This document shows, one piece after another, positions 18,826-28,264 of a stretch of 64,000 nucleotides of DNA (within the stretch, counting starts at the first letter, position 1; each line of letters starts with the position of its first letter). A model generated the notes under the pieces. The model was not told the DNA's origin. It worked only from the letters and a program-made list of their open reading frames with translations, and ran no database searches. The DNA is from an uncultured Bartonella sp. Its GTDB lineage: Bacteria > Pseudomonadota > Alphaproteobacteria > Rhizobiales > Rhizobiaceae. Made by a program: the position numbers and the translations under genes. Location: positions 38,168 through 102,167 of the forward strand of contig CAMLCZ010000007.1 in the NCBI GenBank assembly GCA_946478665.1. The letters run 5' to 3'.

Positions 18826-18870
18826 TGCAAACAACCCATGCAAAATTCATGCAAACAAACCATGCAAAAA
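18826..18870 (-). repeat. Imperfect duplication of the imuB 3' end
   Basis: Read on the minus strand, the last codons of imuB (TTTTTGCATGGTTTGTTTGCA, then TGA) are followed at once by a second version, ATTTTGCATGGGTTGTTTGCA. The period is 24 and about 19 of 21 bases agree. The second version lies in the gap before dnaE2. Confidence 0.8.
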
Positions 18871-20451
18871 CCATTTTAGATTTGTGTATGGTCCATGACG
18901 AAATATCCAGAACCGTTGACCATTTTCGTCCTCTACGCGGTAATAATCCCGATCACCACCTGAATTTTTCCACCATTCCGCACTTATTCTTTCAGGCCCT
19001 TCTGCAAGGCGAACTTTATGAACAACGCGCCGCCAACGAAAAGACGCAGGTGGGTCATCTGGCAATGCTGCAATGACATCAATAGGTTGCGGTGGACAGA
19101 AAAGTCGCAATGGACGTTCTGGCGGATTTTTTCCAAGCGGAACCAATCCTTGCGCAATGAGCTGTGCAGATGTTGTTTTTGCCGCAATATTTGGAGATAT
19201 TTGAGGCATATTCTGTTGCGCCACCCCCCAAAAAGCGGCAACTTCTGGCAGATGGCTTTCTTTACTTTGAGCCACCAGAATATGATCGGCTCCCAGGCGG
19301 GTTGATAAACGATCAACCAACTGCCCGATATGCGGTTTATCACCATCATCTATCAGGCCGGTTTGAATAGGATTAAGTGGTATACAACGACTGACAGCCA
19401 AGGTTAATGTGTCAAAACCGTAACCGGCATCAAGTGGTGTCGCAAGATTTTGAAGCCGTTCTTTTAATAGGCGTTGAAAAATAATTGGATCATTTAAAGG
19501 CTGTCCGGTTTCAATAACAAGTTTTTCAATATGCCCATCAACGCGGAATAAACCCACTTGTAATAAGAGACTCCCCAAACCAAGTTTTTCAAGACGTTTG
19601 AAAAAAGCTTGTGCCAATTTTACAAACTGATTTTCAATCATGACTTCATCAATAATCGGCTCTTCAAGACGTAAATTCTGATAAAGTGATGGAAGAGGAT
19701 TAATGAAAGAAAGAGGCTCATTCCTCTTGCCATAAAGAGCATCGAGACGTGCTGGCAAAACTGCGCCAAATCTGGCGGCCAAGGCCTTGGCTGGCACATG
19801 CCTGACATCGTGCAAATTATTAAAACCAGCGCGTCTTAGTCCCATTTGGCTTGGCTTGATTGCTTCAAGTGCAGGAAGTTTTAGCCTATCCAATTCCAAA
19901 ACAAGCTCTTGTTCTGTAACAAAACGATTGACCCCAAAACGAGCAAAAGCACGCGCTGCTGCCGGATTGGTACTCAATGCTGACAAGGTTTCAAAACCAA
20001 GCCGCTGAAAATAAGAAGTCACGTTCTGCAACATTGTTTTTGGCCCACCAAAAAGATGGTCGCAACCAGTTACATCAAGCATCAAACCATGCGGAAGACT
20101 ATAGGCAACAAGAGGTGTGAAACGCTCACTATTCCTTGCCAGATATTGTAAACAGGTTTGATCTGCATTTTCATCCTGATATGCCGTTTCAATTCTTTCA
20201 CAAAGGCTGCGGGCATGAACCAGTGATAACCCCGGATAAAGCCCAGCACGCGCCGCCGCCTGATTGACACAAGTAAGCTCTAACCCATGGGCAACACGCG
20301 CGATGATTGCAAAAGGTTCTTCTAAAGTGGGTGCCTGCTCAGGCGGCAAATCCACTTTGAGACGGTCTATTGGCAGACGAGGAAAAGTGAGTGCCAGATA
20401 AAGACGCTCTTGCGGTTTTTTGTATTTGAAGTTCTTTGAAGATCTGCTCAT
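18847..20451 (-). CDS. imuB: Y-family polymerase-like mutagenesis protein ImuB
   Basis: A 534-residue protein with the DinB/UmuC-like fold: RLYLALTFPRLPIDRL at residues 16-31, little-finger region to about residue 350, and a C-terminal tail with a RPLRLFCPPQPI motif near 440, then FWIFRHGPYTNLKWFLHGLFA at the end. ImuB homologues lack the polymerase catalytic acids and act as an adaptor that binds the beta clamp, ImuA and DnaE2. In this protein the segment after FPRLP is likewise not a DxD-type catalytic strand. Its ATG at 20451 lies 113 bases inside the imuA gene, so the two are coupled. A later start would cut into the conserved first strand. Confidence 0.92.
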   Translation of the reverse strand: MSRSSKNFKYKKPQERLYLALTFPRLPIDRLKVDLPPEQAPTLEEPFAIIARVAHGLELTCVNQAAARAGLYPGLSLVHARSLCERIETAYQDENADQTCLQYLARNSERFTPLVAYSLPHGLMLDVTGCDHLFGGPKTMLQNVTSYFQRLGFETLSALSTNPAAARAFARFGVNRFVTEQELVLELDRLKLPALEAIKPSQMGLRRAGFNNLHDVRHVPAKALAARFGAVLPARLDALYGKRNEPLSFINPLPSLYQNLRLEEPIIDEVMIENQFVKLAQAFFKRLEKLGLGSLLLQVGLFRVDGHIEKLVIETGQPLNDPIIFQRLLKERLQNLATPLDAGYGFDTLTLAVSRCIPLNPIQTGLIDDGDKPHIGQLVDRLSTRLGADHILVAQSKESHLPEVAAFWGVAQQNMPQISPNIAAKTTSAQLIAQGLVPLGKNPPERPLRLFCPPQPIDVIAALPDDPPASFRWRRVVHKVRLAEGPERISAEWWKNSGGDRDYYRVEDENGQRFWIFRHGPYTNLKWFLHGLFA

Positions 20452-21166
20452 TGAAATCCCATTGCATCAACCAATGTCCGATATTTCCGGCTCTATTACG
20501 CAAAAGTGTAACGTCAAAAGCTGCCAAACCCGGTGACCTTGCTCCAAAGCTTTGTGACGGTGCAGCCGCTATTTGCCAACGTGTAGCGGCATTGCTTGTT
20601 TTAAGAACCTTTTTTGCAAGCAAAAGAATAGCAGGACAATGTGCCTTTTCTGCCAATAGATGCAAGCGTCGTGTGGCAGTAAAATCGAGTGCCTTACTAG
20701 AACCTGACAAACTTATTACCACACCGGCAACACCTTTTTCAGAAAGGGCATCCTCACTTGCTTTCAAGACGTCAACCGCAGATTTGCAGCGCACAAAAAC
20801 AAATCGCGTAGGCTCTAGTCCAAAAGCGGCTATTCCTGATGGATAGGGCATACCATATTCAAATGCTACATTTTCATCTTCTAACCAGATAAAAAAGCCC
20901 TTTTTCGTCTGGCTTCGCGCCAAAATTCCAAGAGAAAACCCCGTTGCAACATTCATTGCTGTGGGCGCCGCCATAATTTCATGCAAGGCATAGGAGGAGA
21001 ATGGACCAGTTGCATCATCAAGTTCTTTATATCCAAAACAAAAAGACCCATCAGCATGGACCGATGCTTTTGTTGCACGGTTCAAATCATTATGCGCAAC
21101 AAGTGGCGAAATAATTTTTCCTTCCATGCGGGCAACAAGGTGGCGCAATTGTGCTATATTCTTCAT
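20339..21166 (-). CDS. imuA: SOS mutagenesis protein ImuA
   Basis: A 275-residue RecA-fold protein that forms the first gene of the cassette. The core LHEIMAAPTAMNVATGFSLGIL (residues about 61-82) and FFIWLEDENVAFEYGMPYPSG with GLEPTRFVFVRC (about 95-135) match the family. ImuA aids error-prone synthesis by ImuB and DnaE2, probably by controlling RecA filaments. The ATG at 21166 begins MKNIAQLRHLVARMEG and lies 16 bases from the LexA box. The C-terminal 35 residues (Ser/Arg-rich) are the part overlapped by imuB. Confidence 0.9.
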   Translation of the reverse strand: MKNIAQLRHLVARMEGKIISPLVAHNDLNRATKASVHADGSFCFGYKELDDATGPFSSYALHEIMAAPTAMNVATGFSLGILARSQTKKGFFIWLEDENVAFEYGMPYPSGIAAFGLEPTRFVFVRCKSAVDVLKASEDALSEKGVAGVVISLSGSSKALDFTATRRLHLLAEKAHCPAILLLAKKVLKTSNAATRWQIAAAPSQSFGARSPGLAAFDVTLLRNRAGNIGHWLMQWDFNEQIFKELQIQKTARASLSGTHFSSSANRPSQSGFAA

Positions 21167-21181
21167 AAGAGACTCAAATAT

Positions 21182-21196
21182 GTTCTTGTTTTGTTC
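21182..21196 (-). promoter_or_regulatory. LexA (SOS) box of the imuA-imuB-dnaE2 operon
   Basis: On the minus strand this reads GAACAAAACAAGAAC, a perfect GAAC-N7-GAAC. It sits directly below a promoter and covers the probable transcription start, as a repressor site should. Confidence 0.88.
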
Positions 21197-21197
21197 T

Positions 21198-21227
21198 ATT
21201 ATGGAATCTATTTCAAATGAGAGTCAA
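21198..21227 (-). promoter_or_regulatory. Candidate promoter of imuA
   Basis: On the minus strand, TTGACT (21227-21222) and CATAAT (21203-21198) are separated by 18 bases and abut the LexA box. The order promoter, operator, start codon fits a LexA-repressed gene. Confidence 0.6.
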
Positions 21228-21361
21228 GCCAGTATTTTAAGGCATGCAGTAATATTGGCTAAAACAGGTTTTAAAAACTGGAACTTGTAAAAAATATCTG
21301 TGTTCCTATTTCTATTCCAATAAAGGTTCTTTGGGATATGTGCCCGAACGGAAATTCTAAG

Positions 21362-21754
21362 ATGGATAAGACAGCAATCGACAAAATTCTGCAACCTGGC
21401 TCAAAAAAAGAGCAAGCAAGCCGAGCAGCCCGTATACGGGCTGGTTTTTGGAAAACTGTTCGCAAAGCAGCAGCCCATATTCCTTTTATGGAAGATGTTG
21501 TTGCAGCTTATTTTTGTGCATTTGATCCTGCGACACCTGCACGGGTGCGCGGTATTTTGTTAGCAGCCCTTGCTTATTTCGTCATGCCATTCGACTTTAT
21601 ACCTGATATGCTGGCTGTTATAGGCTTTTCTGATGATATTGCCGTTTTAACAATAGCAATTGCGGCGGTACGCTCGCATATTACAGAAGCCCATCGTCTT
21701 GCTGCCCGTGAGGCTTTATCTGGTGAAGAAAAACCAGAAGACAAAATCGTATAA
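21362..21754 (+). CDS. DUF1232 (YkvA-like) membrane-associated protein
   Basis: A protein of about 130 residues from the ATG at 21362, with GGAA 10 bases upstream; an in-frame ATG at 21338 would add eight residues. The DUF1232 signature is clear: AYFCAFDPATPARVRGILLAALAYFVMPFDFIPD, then the hydrophobic GFSDDIAVLTIAIAAV. The domain is one hydrophobic hairpin with an Asp-Phe-Ile-Pro-Asp turn. Its biochemical role is unknown in general. It is divergent from imuA, sharing a 195-base gap. Confidence 0.8.
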   Translation: MDKTAIDKILQPGSKKEQASRAARIRAGFWKTVRKAAAHIPFMEDVVAAYFCAFDPATPARVRGILLAALAYFVMPFDFIPDMLAVIGFSDDIAVLTIAIAAVRSHITEAHRLAAREALSGEEKPEDKIV

Positions 21755-21931
21755 TAGTTTTTTGTCATTTGATAAAATTTAACTGAAATTTCACCTTTTG
21801 GTAACCATAAACAAGTCAAAATTACATGAAACACTGTTTGCATATCCGGCAAGTGGTATGCTGGTTTGATATAATTTAGCAGTTTAAAGCCAAATGGCTT
21901 TGCAATGGAAAACAAGAAGTGAGCTGAGTAT

Positions 21932-22432
21932 ATGATGTTTGGAAAAACTTTTGTTGCTGCGTCTGTTATGGTAATGGCTATTGCTGGTACCGCTTCGGCA
22001 CAAACACCAACCCGCATCAATCAATTTGACGCTTGGGGTGCCTATTCCTACAAATCAGGTAACAGCACAGTTTGTTATGTGTTATCAGCACCAGTAACGG
22101 CAGAACCTAAATCTGTCACACATGGTGATAATTATTTTCTTATCAGTAAACGGGCGGGTGCTACAGTATCCTATGAACCACAGTTTATGGCAGGATATGC
22201 CTTGAAGGATAAAGTGACGGTTTCTGTTGATGGCAAGAATTTTGAGTTCTTCACTAAGGATTCTTCAGCATGGGCTACCACGCCGGCCATTGAAACTCAA
22301 TTGATTACCGCAATGAAGAGTGGCTCTAAACTATCAATTAAAGCTGTTTCACAACGTGGTACAAAAACAAGCTACACCTATTCCCTAAAAGGGCTTAAGG
22401 CTGCACTTGCCGCTGCGCAAAAGTGTAAATAA
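21932..22432 (+). CDS. Invasion-associated locus B (IalB) family secreted protein
   Basis: A 166-residue exported protein. Residues 1-24 are a signal peptide ending ASA-Q. The rest is an IalB domain: FDAWGAYSY, STVCYVLSAP with one Cys near residue 47, then a strand-rich body and a C-terminal AAAQKCK with the second Cys. The pair could form the disulfide seen in this family. IalB was named in Bartonella bacilliformis for a role in erythrocyte entry, but the family is widespread in Rhizobiales and mostly uncharacterised. It stands as a single gene before rlmN. Confidence 0.85.
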   Translation: MMFGKTFVAASVMVMAIAGTASAQTPTRINQFDAWGAYSYKSGNSTVCYVLSAPVTAEPKSVTHGDNYFLISKRAGATVSYEPQFMAGYALKDKVTVSVDGKNFEFFTKDSSAWATTPAIETQLITAMKSGSKLSIKAVSQRGTKTSYTYSLKGLKAALAAAQKCK

Positions 22433-22582
22433 TTTCTCACGAAATATATTTTAACCCATTTAAGCACCGTACCATGGTATTGCCATGTTGCGGTGCTTAT
22501 TTTGTAAAGTATAAGTTTGGTGACGTTGGCGGGTTTTTGTGTTAAATGCGCCAGACAAATTGTAACAAACAACCGGAAGACC

Positions 22583-23812
22583 ATGAGCGTATCCTACGAT
22601 CTCAGACCTATTGGTGCAAATGCTGCCTTGCGCCCTGCTATGACCGATGAACAAATGCCATCCCTCATTGGCTTGTCACGGGATGAAATGGGTGATGCAC
22701 TCAGAAAAATAGGCGTCAATGACCGCCAGATAAAGATGCGGGTAAGCCAGCTATGGCATTGGCTTTATGTGCGTGGCGTTTCCAGTTTTGATGATATGTT
22801 CAACATCTCCAAAGAAATGCGCGAGACGTTGAAAAAGCATTTTTCCATTGCGCGGCCTGAAATTGTTGAAGAACAGGTATCCAATGATGGTACGCGTAAA
22901 TGGTTGTTGCGGTTTCCACCACGTGGCGCAGGCAAACCTGTCGAAGTGGAAATGGTTTATATTCCAGAAGAAGGGCGCGGCACTTTGTGTATGTCATCAC
23001 AAGTTGGCTGTACATTAACATGCTCTTTCTGTCATACTGGAACGCAAAAGCTTGTCCGCAACCTCACTGCAGAAGAAATTTTGGGGCAGTTGCTTATTGC
23101 TCGTGACCGGTTGGGCGATTTTCCAGAAAAAGACACACCAGACGGTGCAATTGTGCCTGCGGAAGGGCGCAAGATTACCAATATTGTCATGATGGGCATG
23201 GGGGAACCGCTTTACAATTTTGAATCGGTGAAAAAAGCCTTGTTAATCGCGTCCGATGGCGATGGATTATCGCTTTCCAAACGGCGCATTACTTTATCAA
23301 CGTCTGGTGTTGTGCCTGGCATTATTCGTACTGGTGAAGAAATTGGTGTAATGTTGGCAATTTCTCTTCATGCTGTGCGTGATGAATTACGGGATATGCT
23401 TGTGCCAATTAACAAGAAATATCCGTTGGAAGAGTTGATTGCTGCCTGCAAGGCATATCCTGGTCTTTCCAATGCAAAGCGTATTACATTTGAATATGTC
23501 ATGTTGAAAGACGTTAATGACAGTCTTGATGATGCAAAACGTCTCATAAAATTATTGCAGGGAATTCCGGCAAAAATAAATCTTATCCCTTTCAACCCAT
23601 GGCCAGGTAGCAATTACCAATGCTCGGATTGGGAACAGATTGAACGATTTGCAGATGCGATCAATCAGGCTGGATATGCTTCGCCTATCCGCACACCACG
23701 CGGACGAGATATTCTTGCTGCTTGTGGGCAACTAAAATCGGAATCGGAACGTTTACGTAAGTCTGAGAGATTGAAACTTGAAGCCATGATGATTGCTGGA
23801 CACGGCGAGTAA
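22583..23812 (+). CDS. rlmN: 23S rRNA A2503 / tRNA A37 C2-methyltransferase
   Basis: A 409-residue radical-SAM enzyme from the ATG at 22583 ([16 protein letters not shown]). Upstream in-frame codons would add 22 residues absent from the family. The iron-sulfur motif GCTLTCSFC (C-x3-C-x2-C) and [10 protein letters not shown], the SAM-binding GxGEP motif, follow in order; the C-terminus carries [15 protein letters not shown] with the catalytic Cys. It methylates A2503 in the ribosome exit region and A37 of some tRNAs. Three bases separate it from the start of the next open frame. Confidence 0.95.
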   Translation: MSVSYDLRPIGANAALRPAMTDEQMPSLIGLSRDEMGDALRKIGVNDRQIKMRVSQLWHWLYVRGVSSFDDMFNISKEMRETLKKHFSIARPEIVEEQVSNDGTRKWLLRFPPRGAGKPVEVEMVYIPEEGRGTLCMSSQVGCTLTCSFCHTGTQKLVRNLTAEEILGQLLIARDRLGDFPEKDTPDGAIVPAEGRKITNIVMMGMGEPLYNFESVKKALLIASDGDGLSLSKRRITLSTSGVVPGIIRTGEEIGVMLAISLHAVRDELRDMLVPINKKYPLEELIAACKAYPGLSNAKRITFEYVMLKDVNDSLDDAKRLIKLLQGIPAKINLIPFNPWPGSNYQCSDWEQIERFADAINQAGYASPIRTPRGRDILAACGQLKSESERLRKSERLKLEAMMIAGHGE

Positions 23813-23836
23813 TATATGGCTGGAACAGGAAACAAT

Positions 23837-24262
23837 ATGAAGAATATGACAGCTTTTCACATTACATGGATTTTGGTCGGCTGCATTTTTGCTGAAGCTG
23901 CTTTCATGATTGTCCAAATAGCCCTTACGATAGCGTGTTCAGGACAAAGTGTTAGCTTGCATGATATGTTGTCGCCAGATAATCCGCTTTATGCTATTCC
24001 GCCGCATTTTCTGATAGTTGGTGTTGTTTTTCTTGCAGCCATTATTTTTGGCGAATACAAGCAGATTTATAACATTGGCTACTATATTGTTGCGGCCGTT
24101 ATTGCTGCCATACTCTATTTTATTTCTCTTTGGCTGAGCGATTTTACCTTATTCTTCAAGGATATTGTGATTAACCTTGTTGCCGCTGTTATTTCTGGCG
24201 CAATCTATTGGATAATCACGCCGCGCCGTTACAACCGCCGCTCATTGTCTACTTTCAACTAG
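23837..24262 (+). CDS. Small integral membrane protein of unknown function
   Basis: About 141 residues from the ATG at 23837, which has the strong ribosome site AGGAAA five bases before it; an earlier ATG at 23816 has none. Four hydrophobic segments are visible (near residues 5-28, 48-65, 75-97 and 107-124), ending in a basic tail PRRYNRRS. No family recognised. It shares the transcript of rlmN, which by position alone says little about function. Confidence 0.6.
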   Translation: MKNMTAFHITWILVGCIFAEAAFMIVQIALTIACSGQSVSLHDMLSPDNPLYAIPPHFLIVGVVFLAAIIFGEYKQIYNIGYYIVAAVIAAILYFISLWLSDFTLFFKDIVINLVAAVISGAIYWIITPRRYNRRSLSTFN

Positions 24263-24305
24263 GTTTACTTGAAACTGGGATATGTTGATTTCTATCAGTG
24301 ATAAT

Positions 24306-24336
24306 AAAGCCGAAAAGCCCTGCTTTTCGGCTTTTT
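24306..24336. terminator. Bidirectional rho-independent terminator
   Basis: A 13-base perfect stem, AAAGCCGAAAAGC (24306-24318) with GCTTTTCGGCTTT (24322-24334), loop CCT, flanked by T-runs on the plus strand and A-runs on the minus. It serves the convergent membrane-protein genes on each side. Confidence 0.9.
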
Positions 24337-24351
24337 ATATGCAATGAACGA

Positions 24352-24849
24352 TTAAAACTGATAACCTTTTGCTACCAAATTTTTATGACGTTCTGTGAGA
24401 CGCTCTGTCATTTTGCCGTCTTTTACCATTTGGCGTAATTTTTCCATATGTTTCCGACGCAATTTTGGTGAACCCCGACGCACCATTGGCCACAATATCC
24501 ACGGCAATGCAAAAATATGAAACATGGCAAATACAATGATCGTCGCCACTTTCGATGCCATAATATAATGCCCACCCGCACGCAAAATACGATAAGGAAT
24601 AGTGGCACAAATAGCGACAAATACCGCCCATAATGCTGGAATAAGCAGTGCAGCCAGCAAAATTCCGAAACCACCAAGATTAAGAAAAAATTTTAAATCC
24701 CACGCATGGATAAGCCAATTGGCAACACCCAAAAGTCCAACCAGAAGCGCGCCATAAATAAACACAACAAACATAATCAAAAAAGTGAGTGGCGCGGCAA
24801 TGCCAGGTTCACGAAATCGATCGTCTTGAACATGAGCCAATGAGGTCAT
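24352..24849 (-). CDS. Membrane protein of unknown function
   Basis: About 165 residues from the ATG at 24849, chosen because AGGAAA precedes it by a few bases; the frame is open for 23 more codons. Three strongly hydrophobic stretches cover about residues 20-45, 50-85 and 100-125 (including VFIYGALLVGLLGVANW). The tail is basic and helical (RRKHMEKLRQMVKDGKM). No domain recognised. Similar small membrane proteins with a basic end are common in Rhizobiales. Confidence 0.6.
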   Translation of the reverse strand: MTSLAHVQDDRFREPGIAAPLTFLIMFVVFIYGALLVGLLGVANWLIHAWDLKFFLNLGGFGILLAALLIPALWAVFVAICATIPYRILRAGGHYIMASKVATIIVFAMFHIFALPWILWPMVRRGSPKLRRKHMEKLRQMVKDGKMTERLTERHKNLVAKGYQF

Positions 24850-25025
24850 TTTATTTCCTGTCATCAAAAACAATAGCATAATGCTATTTCGCTGAAACCT
24901 AACAGCCGTTTCCCCCAAAGGTCAACAGTTGTGATAAGCAAAATCCATCTACATGGTTCGTTAGATGACTTAAAACATGGCTATAATATATGCCGAACCA
25001 TTAATTTGGCTGTTAGGCTCTGCCA

Positions 25026-25493
25026 TTAGGCAGCATTAATTGCCGCCTGTGTTTGCGTTAACAAAGTATGCAGTGCCTGTGCCTCATGAGTATTGCGTAA
25101 TTTTTGCACCATATCGGGATCACGCAATACGCGCGCTATTTTTGACAAGGCTTTCAAATGGTCAGCTCCAGCACTTTCTGGTGCCAATAGTAAAAACACC
25201 AGATCAACGGGCTCATCATCAAGCGCTTCAAAATCGACCGGTGTATCAAGGCGGGCAAACACACCCACAATATTATTGAGATGGGCAAGTTTACCGTGTG
25301 GAATGGCAATTCCATTACCAACACCGGTAGAACCGAGCTTTTCGCGCTGTAAGATGGTATCTAGCACAACTCTTTCTTCCAATCCTGTGAGATCGGCTGC
25401 CTTTTCCGCCATAATCTGCAAAACCTGCTTTTTAGAATTGGCTTTAAGAGCCGGTATTATGGCCTGCGGTGCGACTAAATCACTAAGATCCAT
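25026..25493 (-). CDS. ptsN: PTS IIA-like nitrogen-regulatory protein (EIIA-Ntr)
   Basis: A 155-residue PTS EIIA type 2 protein. The phosphorylation site is the His of GIAIPHGKL near residue 66; LGSTGVGNG precedes it. It receives phosphate from EI-Ntr via NPr and regulates potassium uptake, the stringent response and nitrogen metabolism by protein contacts. It lies in the usual alphaproteobacterial order after rpoN and hpf, on the same strand, with a 123-base gap. Confidence 0.93.
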   Translation of the reverse strand: MDLSDLVAPQAIIPALKANSKKQVLQIMAEKAADLTGLEERVVLDTILQREKLGSTGVGNGIAIPHGKLAHLNNIVGVFARLDTPVDFEALDDEPVDLVFLLLAPESAGADHLKALSKIARVLRDPDMVQKLRNTHEAQALHTLLTQTQAAINAA

Positions 25494-25616
25494 ATAACAT
25501 TTCCTTATTTCGCGACCGATTTCTGCTAATATGTTTAAAAGCTATTAGCCATAAAGATCACGGATTTTACAGTATTGATTGCCAAATTAAATCAGACAAT
25601 CCAATGATTTTCCCGT

Positions 25617-26201
25617 TCAAGCTTGGTTTTTAACAGTTGAGGGGTCTATCCAACCGATATTTCCATCAGCACGGCGATAAACGATATTGATTTTATTATC
25701 AACTGCATTGCGGAAGACGAGAACCGGATTATCCATAAGATCAAGTTCAACAACAGCATCAGCAACAGACATATCTCTTAAAGACATAGATGTTTCAGCC
25801 ACGATTGTTGGTGCGTAATCAACTGGTAAACCGTCCTCGACATCAGGAACAGGTTCCATAATATGATAGGCATATTCTGCCATAGCTGTGTTTTCATTTT
25901 GCAGGTTACTGCGTGATTTCAAACGGCGTTTATAACGACGAAGGCGTGTTTCAATACGCTCGGCTGCCGCATCAAAGGCAGCTTGCGGGTCTTGCGCCTG
26001 ACCAGTGGTTTGTAAAACTGCACCGCTACTCAAATGCAAAACACAGTCTGCTGAAAAGCGTGAACCAGATTTAACAACAGTCACATGGCCTGTGACACTT
26101 CCACCAAAATATTTGGAAACAGCATCATGAATGCGCTCCTCTATCCGCGTGCGGAAAGAATCACCAATGTCCATATGTTTTCCCGAAATGCGCAAGCTCA
26201 T
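25617..26201 (-). CDS. hpf: Long-form ribosome hibernation promoting factor
   Basis: A 194-residue long HPF. Residues 1-105 hold the ribosome-binding YfiA/HPF domain (MSLRISGKHMDIGDSFRTRIEERI). Residues about 130-190 hold the C-terminal dimerisation domain (MSVADAVVELDLMDNPVLVF, then NIGWIDP). The long form alone joins two 70S ribosomes into inactive 100S particles in stationary phase. It lies between rpoN and ptsN, as in other Rhizobiales. Confidence 0.93.
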   Translation of the reverse strand: MSLRISGKHMDIGDSFRTRIEERIHDAVSKYFGGSVTGHVTVVKSGSRFSADCVLHLSSGAVLQTTGQAQDPQAAFDAAAERIETRLRRYKRRLKSRSNLQNENTAMAEYAYHIMEPVPDVEDGLPVDYAPTIVAETSMSLRDMSVADAVVELDLMDNPVLVFRNAVDNKINIVYRRADGNIGWIDPSTVKNQA

Positions 26202-26347
26202 TATAAACCTCGTTCATAATTCGTGACTGGGTTAGTTTAGCGGCATCTGCCATCGGAAGCAATCGTAAGCGCGCCCCTCTTGGTCAAAGGCCGTTACCCT
26301 TTTTTAGCGGCTTCTATTAATTAAGCCTGCTAATGTCAATCATATTT

Positions 26348-27880
26348 TCAACTACAAGTTGTATTTTGTTTGGCCTTCTTTTCTCTTCGACGAGCAACAG
26401 AAGATGGAATATTCATGAGTTCCCTATACTTTGCGACCGTGCGACGGGCTATATCGATGTTTTCTTTCCGCAAAAGCTGGACAAGCGTATCATCGGATAG
26501 AATATGATCGGCATCTTCATTATCAACCAGTTCACGAATACGGTGACGAACCGCATCGGCAGCATGGCTCTCCTCCCCCGAGGTTGATTGCAAAGAGGCT
26601 GAAAAAAAACTGCGCATCTCGAAAGTGCCACGTGGAGTCGCCACATATTTGTTGGCAGTGACACGGCTTATTGTTGATTCATGCATACCCACCGCTTCCG
26701 CGACAGTTGCCAATGTCAGGGGTTTAAGAAAACCAACGCCGTAAAGCAAGAAATCCTGCTGAAATCGGACAATTTCAGCTGTTACTTTCAACAAAGTTGT
26801 GGCGCGTTGATCCAGCGCACGCAATAACCAATTGGCATTTTGCAAGCACTCACTGATAAAATGGCGTTCGGCAGTATCGCGACCTATTTTTAGGGCGTAG
26901 TCCCGATGGATTATCAATCTTGGTAGAATTGCCTGATTTAATTCAACCAAAAATTCTCCATTGCCTGAAGCACGAATTATCACATCCGGCACAACAAAAC
27001 CCAATGGATCCTGACTGAATGCCAATCCAGGTTTAGGATCAAGTCGGCGAATTTCCTGCAAAATATCCAGAAGCTCACTTTGATCGAGGTTAGATATTTT
27101 CGACAAATAGGCAAAATCGCGTTTTGCCAAAGCAGGCAAATTATCCAGCACAGCCGCAATTGCTGGATCAAGTCGGTTTACACGTTCCAGTTGTAATGCG
27201 AGACATTCTTTTAATGACCGACAAAAGACACCAGCGGGATCAAATTGTTGTAAACGCGCAAAAATTGAATCTATTTCTTTAATGTCTATGGCGAATTTTT
27301 CTGATGTTTCGCTCAAGGATCCCACAAAATAGCCTGCTTCATTCAGTTGATCGGCAAGATAGCGGGCAATATCTCTTTCCTTTTGATTGGCGAATGCCAA
27401 AGCAATCTGTTCTGCGATAAAAGACTGCAAACTTGGCTTATCGGCAACCGTTTCTGCGATATTCGTCATCTCAAGAGGAAGCGGTTTTAACGATATTTCG
27501 TTCCAATCTGTTGATCTATCGGAATTATAAGTTAACTCCGCCTGATTTTCGTGCGAATGATGGGTGACCTCTTCGCCATCGAATATATTTTGCAGAGCTT
27601 CCGCCGAAGAAAACTCTGGAATCAGTTTCTCTGCACCATCATCAGATGCTAAATTCAAATGCTCATTATTTTCTTCAGAGCTATCGACTGAAGGTTCAAC
27701 ATTATCAGCGCTATTGGTTGCGTCTACACGTTCCAGTAATGGATTTTTTTCCAGCACGTCATTCAAATATTGCTCGAGTTCCAGTGCCGTCATTTGCAAC
27801 AGCTTGATAGATTGCATCAATTGTGGTGTCATGGTGAGTGACTGCGCTTGATGCATATCAAGCGATGGTGAAAGCGCCAT
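26348..27880 (-). CDS. rpoN: RNA polymerase sigma-54 factor
   Basis: A 510-residue sigma-54. Region I is the Gln/Leu-rich start (LDMHQAQSLTMTPQLMQSIKLLQMT). An acidic region II spans about residues 55-110. The core-binding domain follows, then the helix-turn-helix (VAEAVGMHESTISRVTANKYV near 385-405) and the RpoN box ARRTVAKYRE near 482-491. Residues after the box (MNIPSSVARRREKKAKQ) are the usual tail. It directs RNA polymerase to -24/-12 promoters with activator ATPases. A 1.4 kb gap separates it from lptB upstream. Confidence 0.95.
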   Translation of the reverse strand: MALSPSLDMHQAQSLTMTPQLMQSIKLLQMTALELEQYLNDVLEKNPLLERVDATNSADNVEPSVDSSEENNEHLNLASDDGAEKLIPEFSSAEALQNIFDGEEVTHHSHENQAELTYNSDRSTDWNEISLKPLPLEMTNIAETVADKPSLQSFIAEQIALAFANQKERDIARYLADQLNEAGYFVGSLSETSEKFAIDIKEIDSIFARLQQFDPAGVFCRSLKECLALQLERVNRLDPAIAAVLDNLPALAKRDFAYLSKISNLDQSELLDILQEIRRLDPKPGLAFSQDPLGFVVPDVIIRASGNGEFLVELNQAILPRLIIHRDYALKIGRDTAERHFISECLQNANWLLRALDQRATTLLKVTAEIVRFQQDFLLYGVGFLKPLTLATVAEAVGMHESTISRVTANKYVATPRGTFEMRSFFSASLQSTSGEESHAADAVRHRIRELVDNEDADHILSDDTLVQLLRKENIDIARRTVAKYRELMNIPSSVARRREKKAKQNTTCS

Positions 27881-28057
27881 TACTAATCCCTCCCCACCTT
27901 TAAAACAAAGATATCAGAATGCTTTTTGGCTCACTGATATGTTGATCTATCAATGCTGTTTTTAACTATGAAAACTGGTATGAACCTTGCTTGTCAATAT
28001 AAAATTTTATTATGCTGGCTTACAATCACGCTTCTTTTTTAGTTCATCAATTGGCGC

Positions 28058-28103
28058 ACTGTCAGTTCATAGTGTTGCGTACTGTCAGTTCATAGTGTTG
28101 CAC
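28058..28103. repeat. 23-bp tandem duplication
   Basis: ACTGTCAGTTCATAGTGTTG plus three bases at 28058-28080 is repeated at 28081-28103; only the last two bases differ. Confidence 0.95.
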
Positions 28104-28264
28104 ACTTAATAACCCCCTTTTCTACTTATCTTGCCTGATTAAGTGAGACCGATCATTGTTGGCAGTGTTCCATGATAGCGCTGTTTGACAATGTTATATT
28201 GGATATCAAATGAGAATAATGTGTGATTTTTATAGCTGATGACGCATATGGAAAACTTTAAAAT

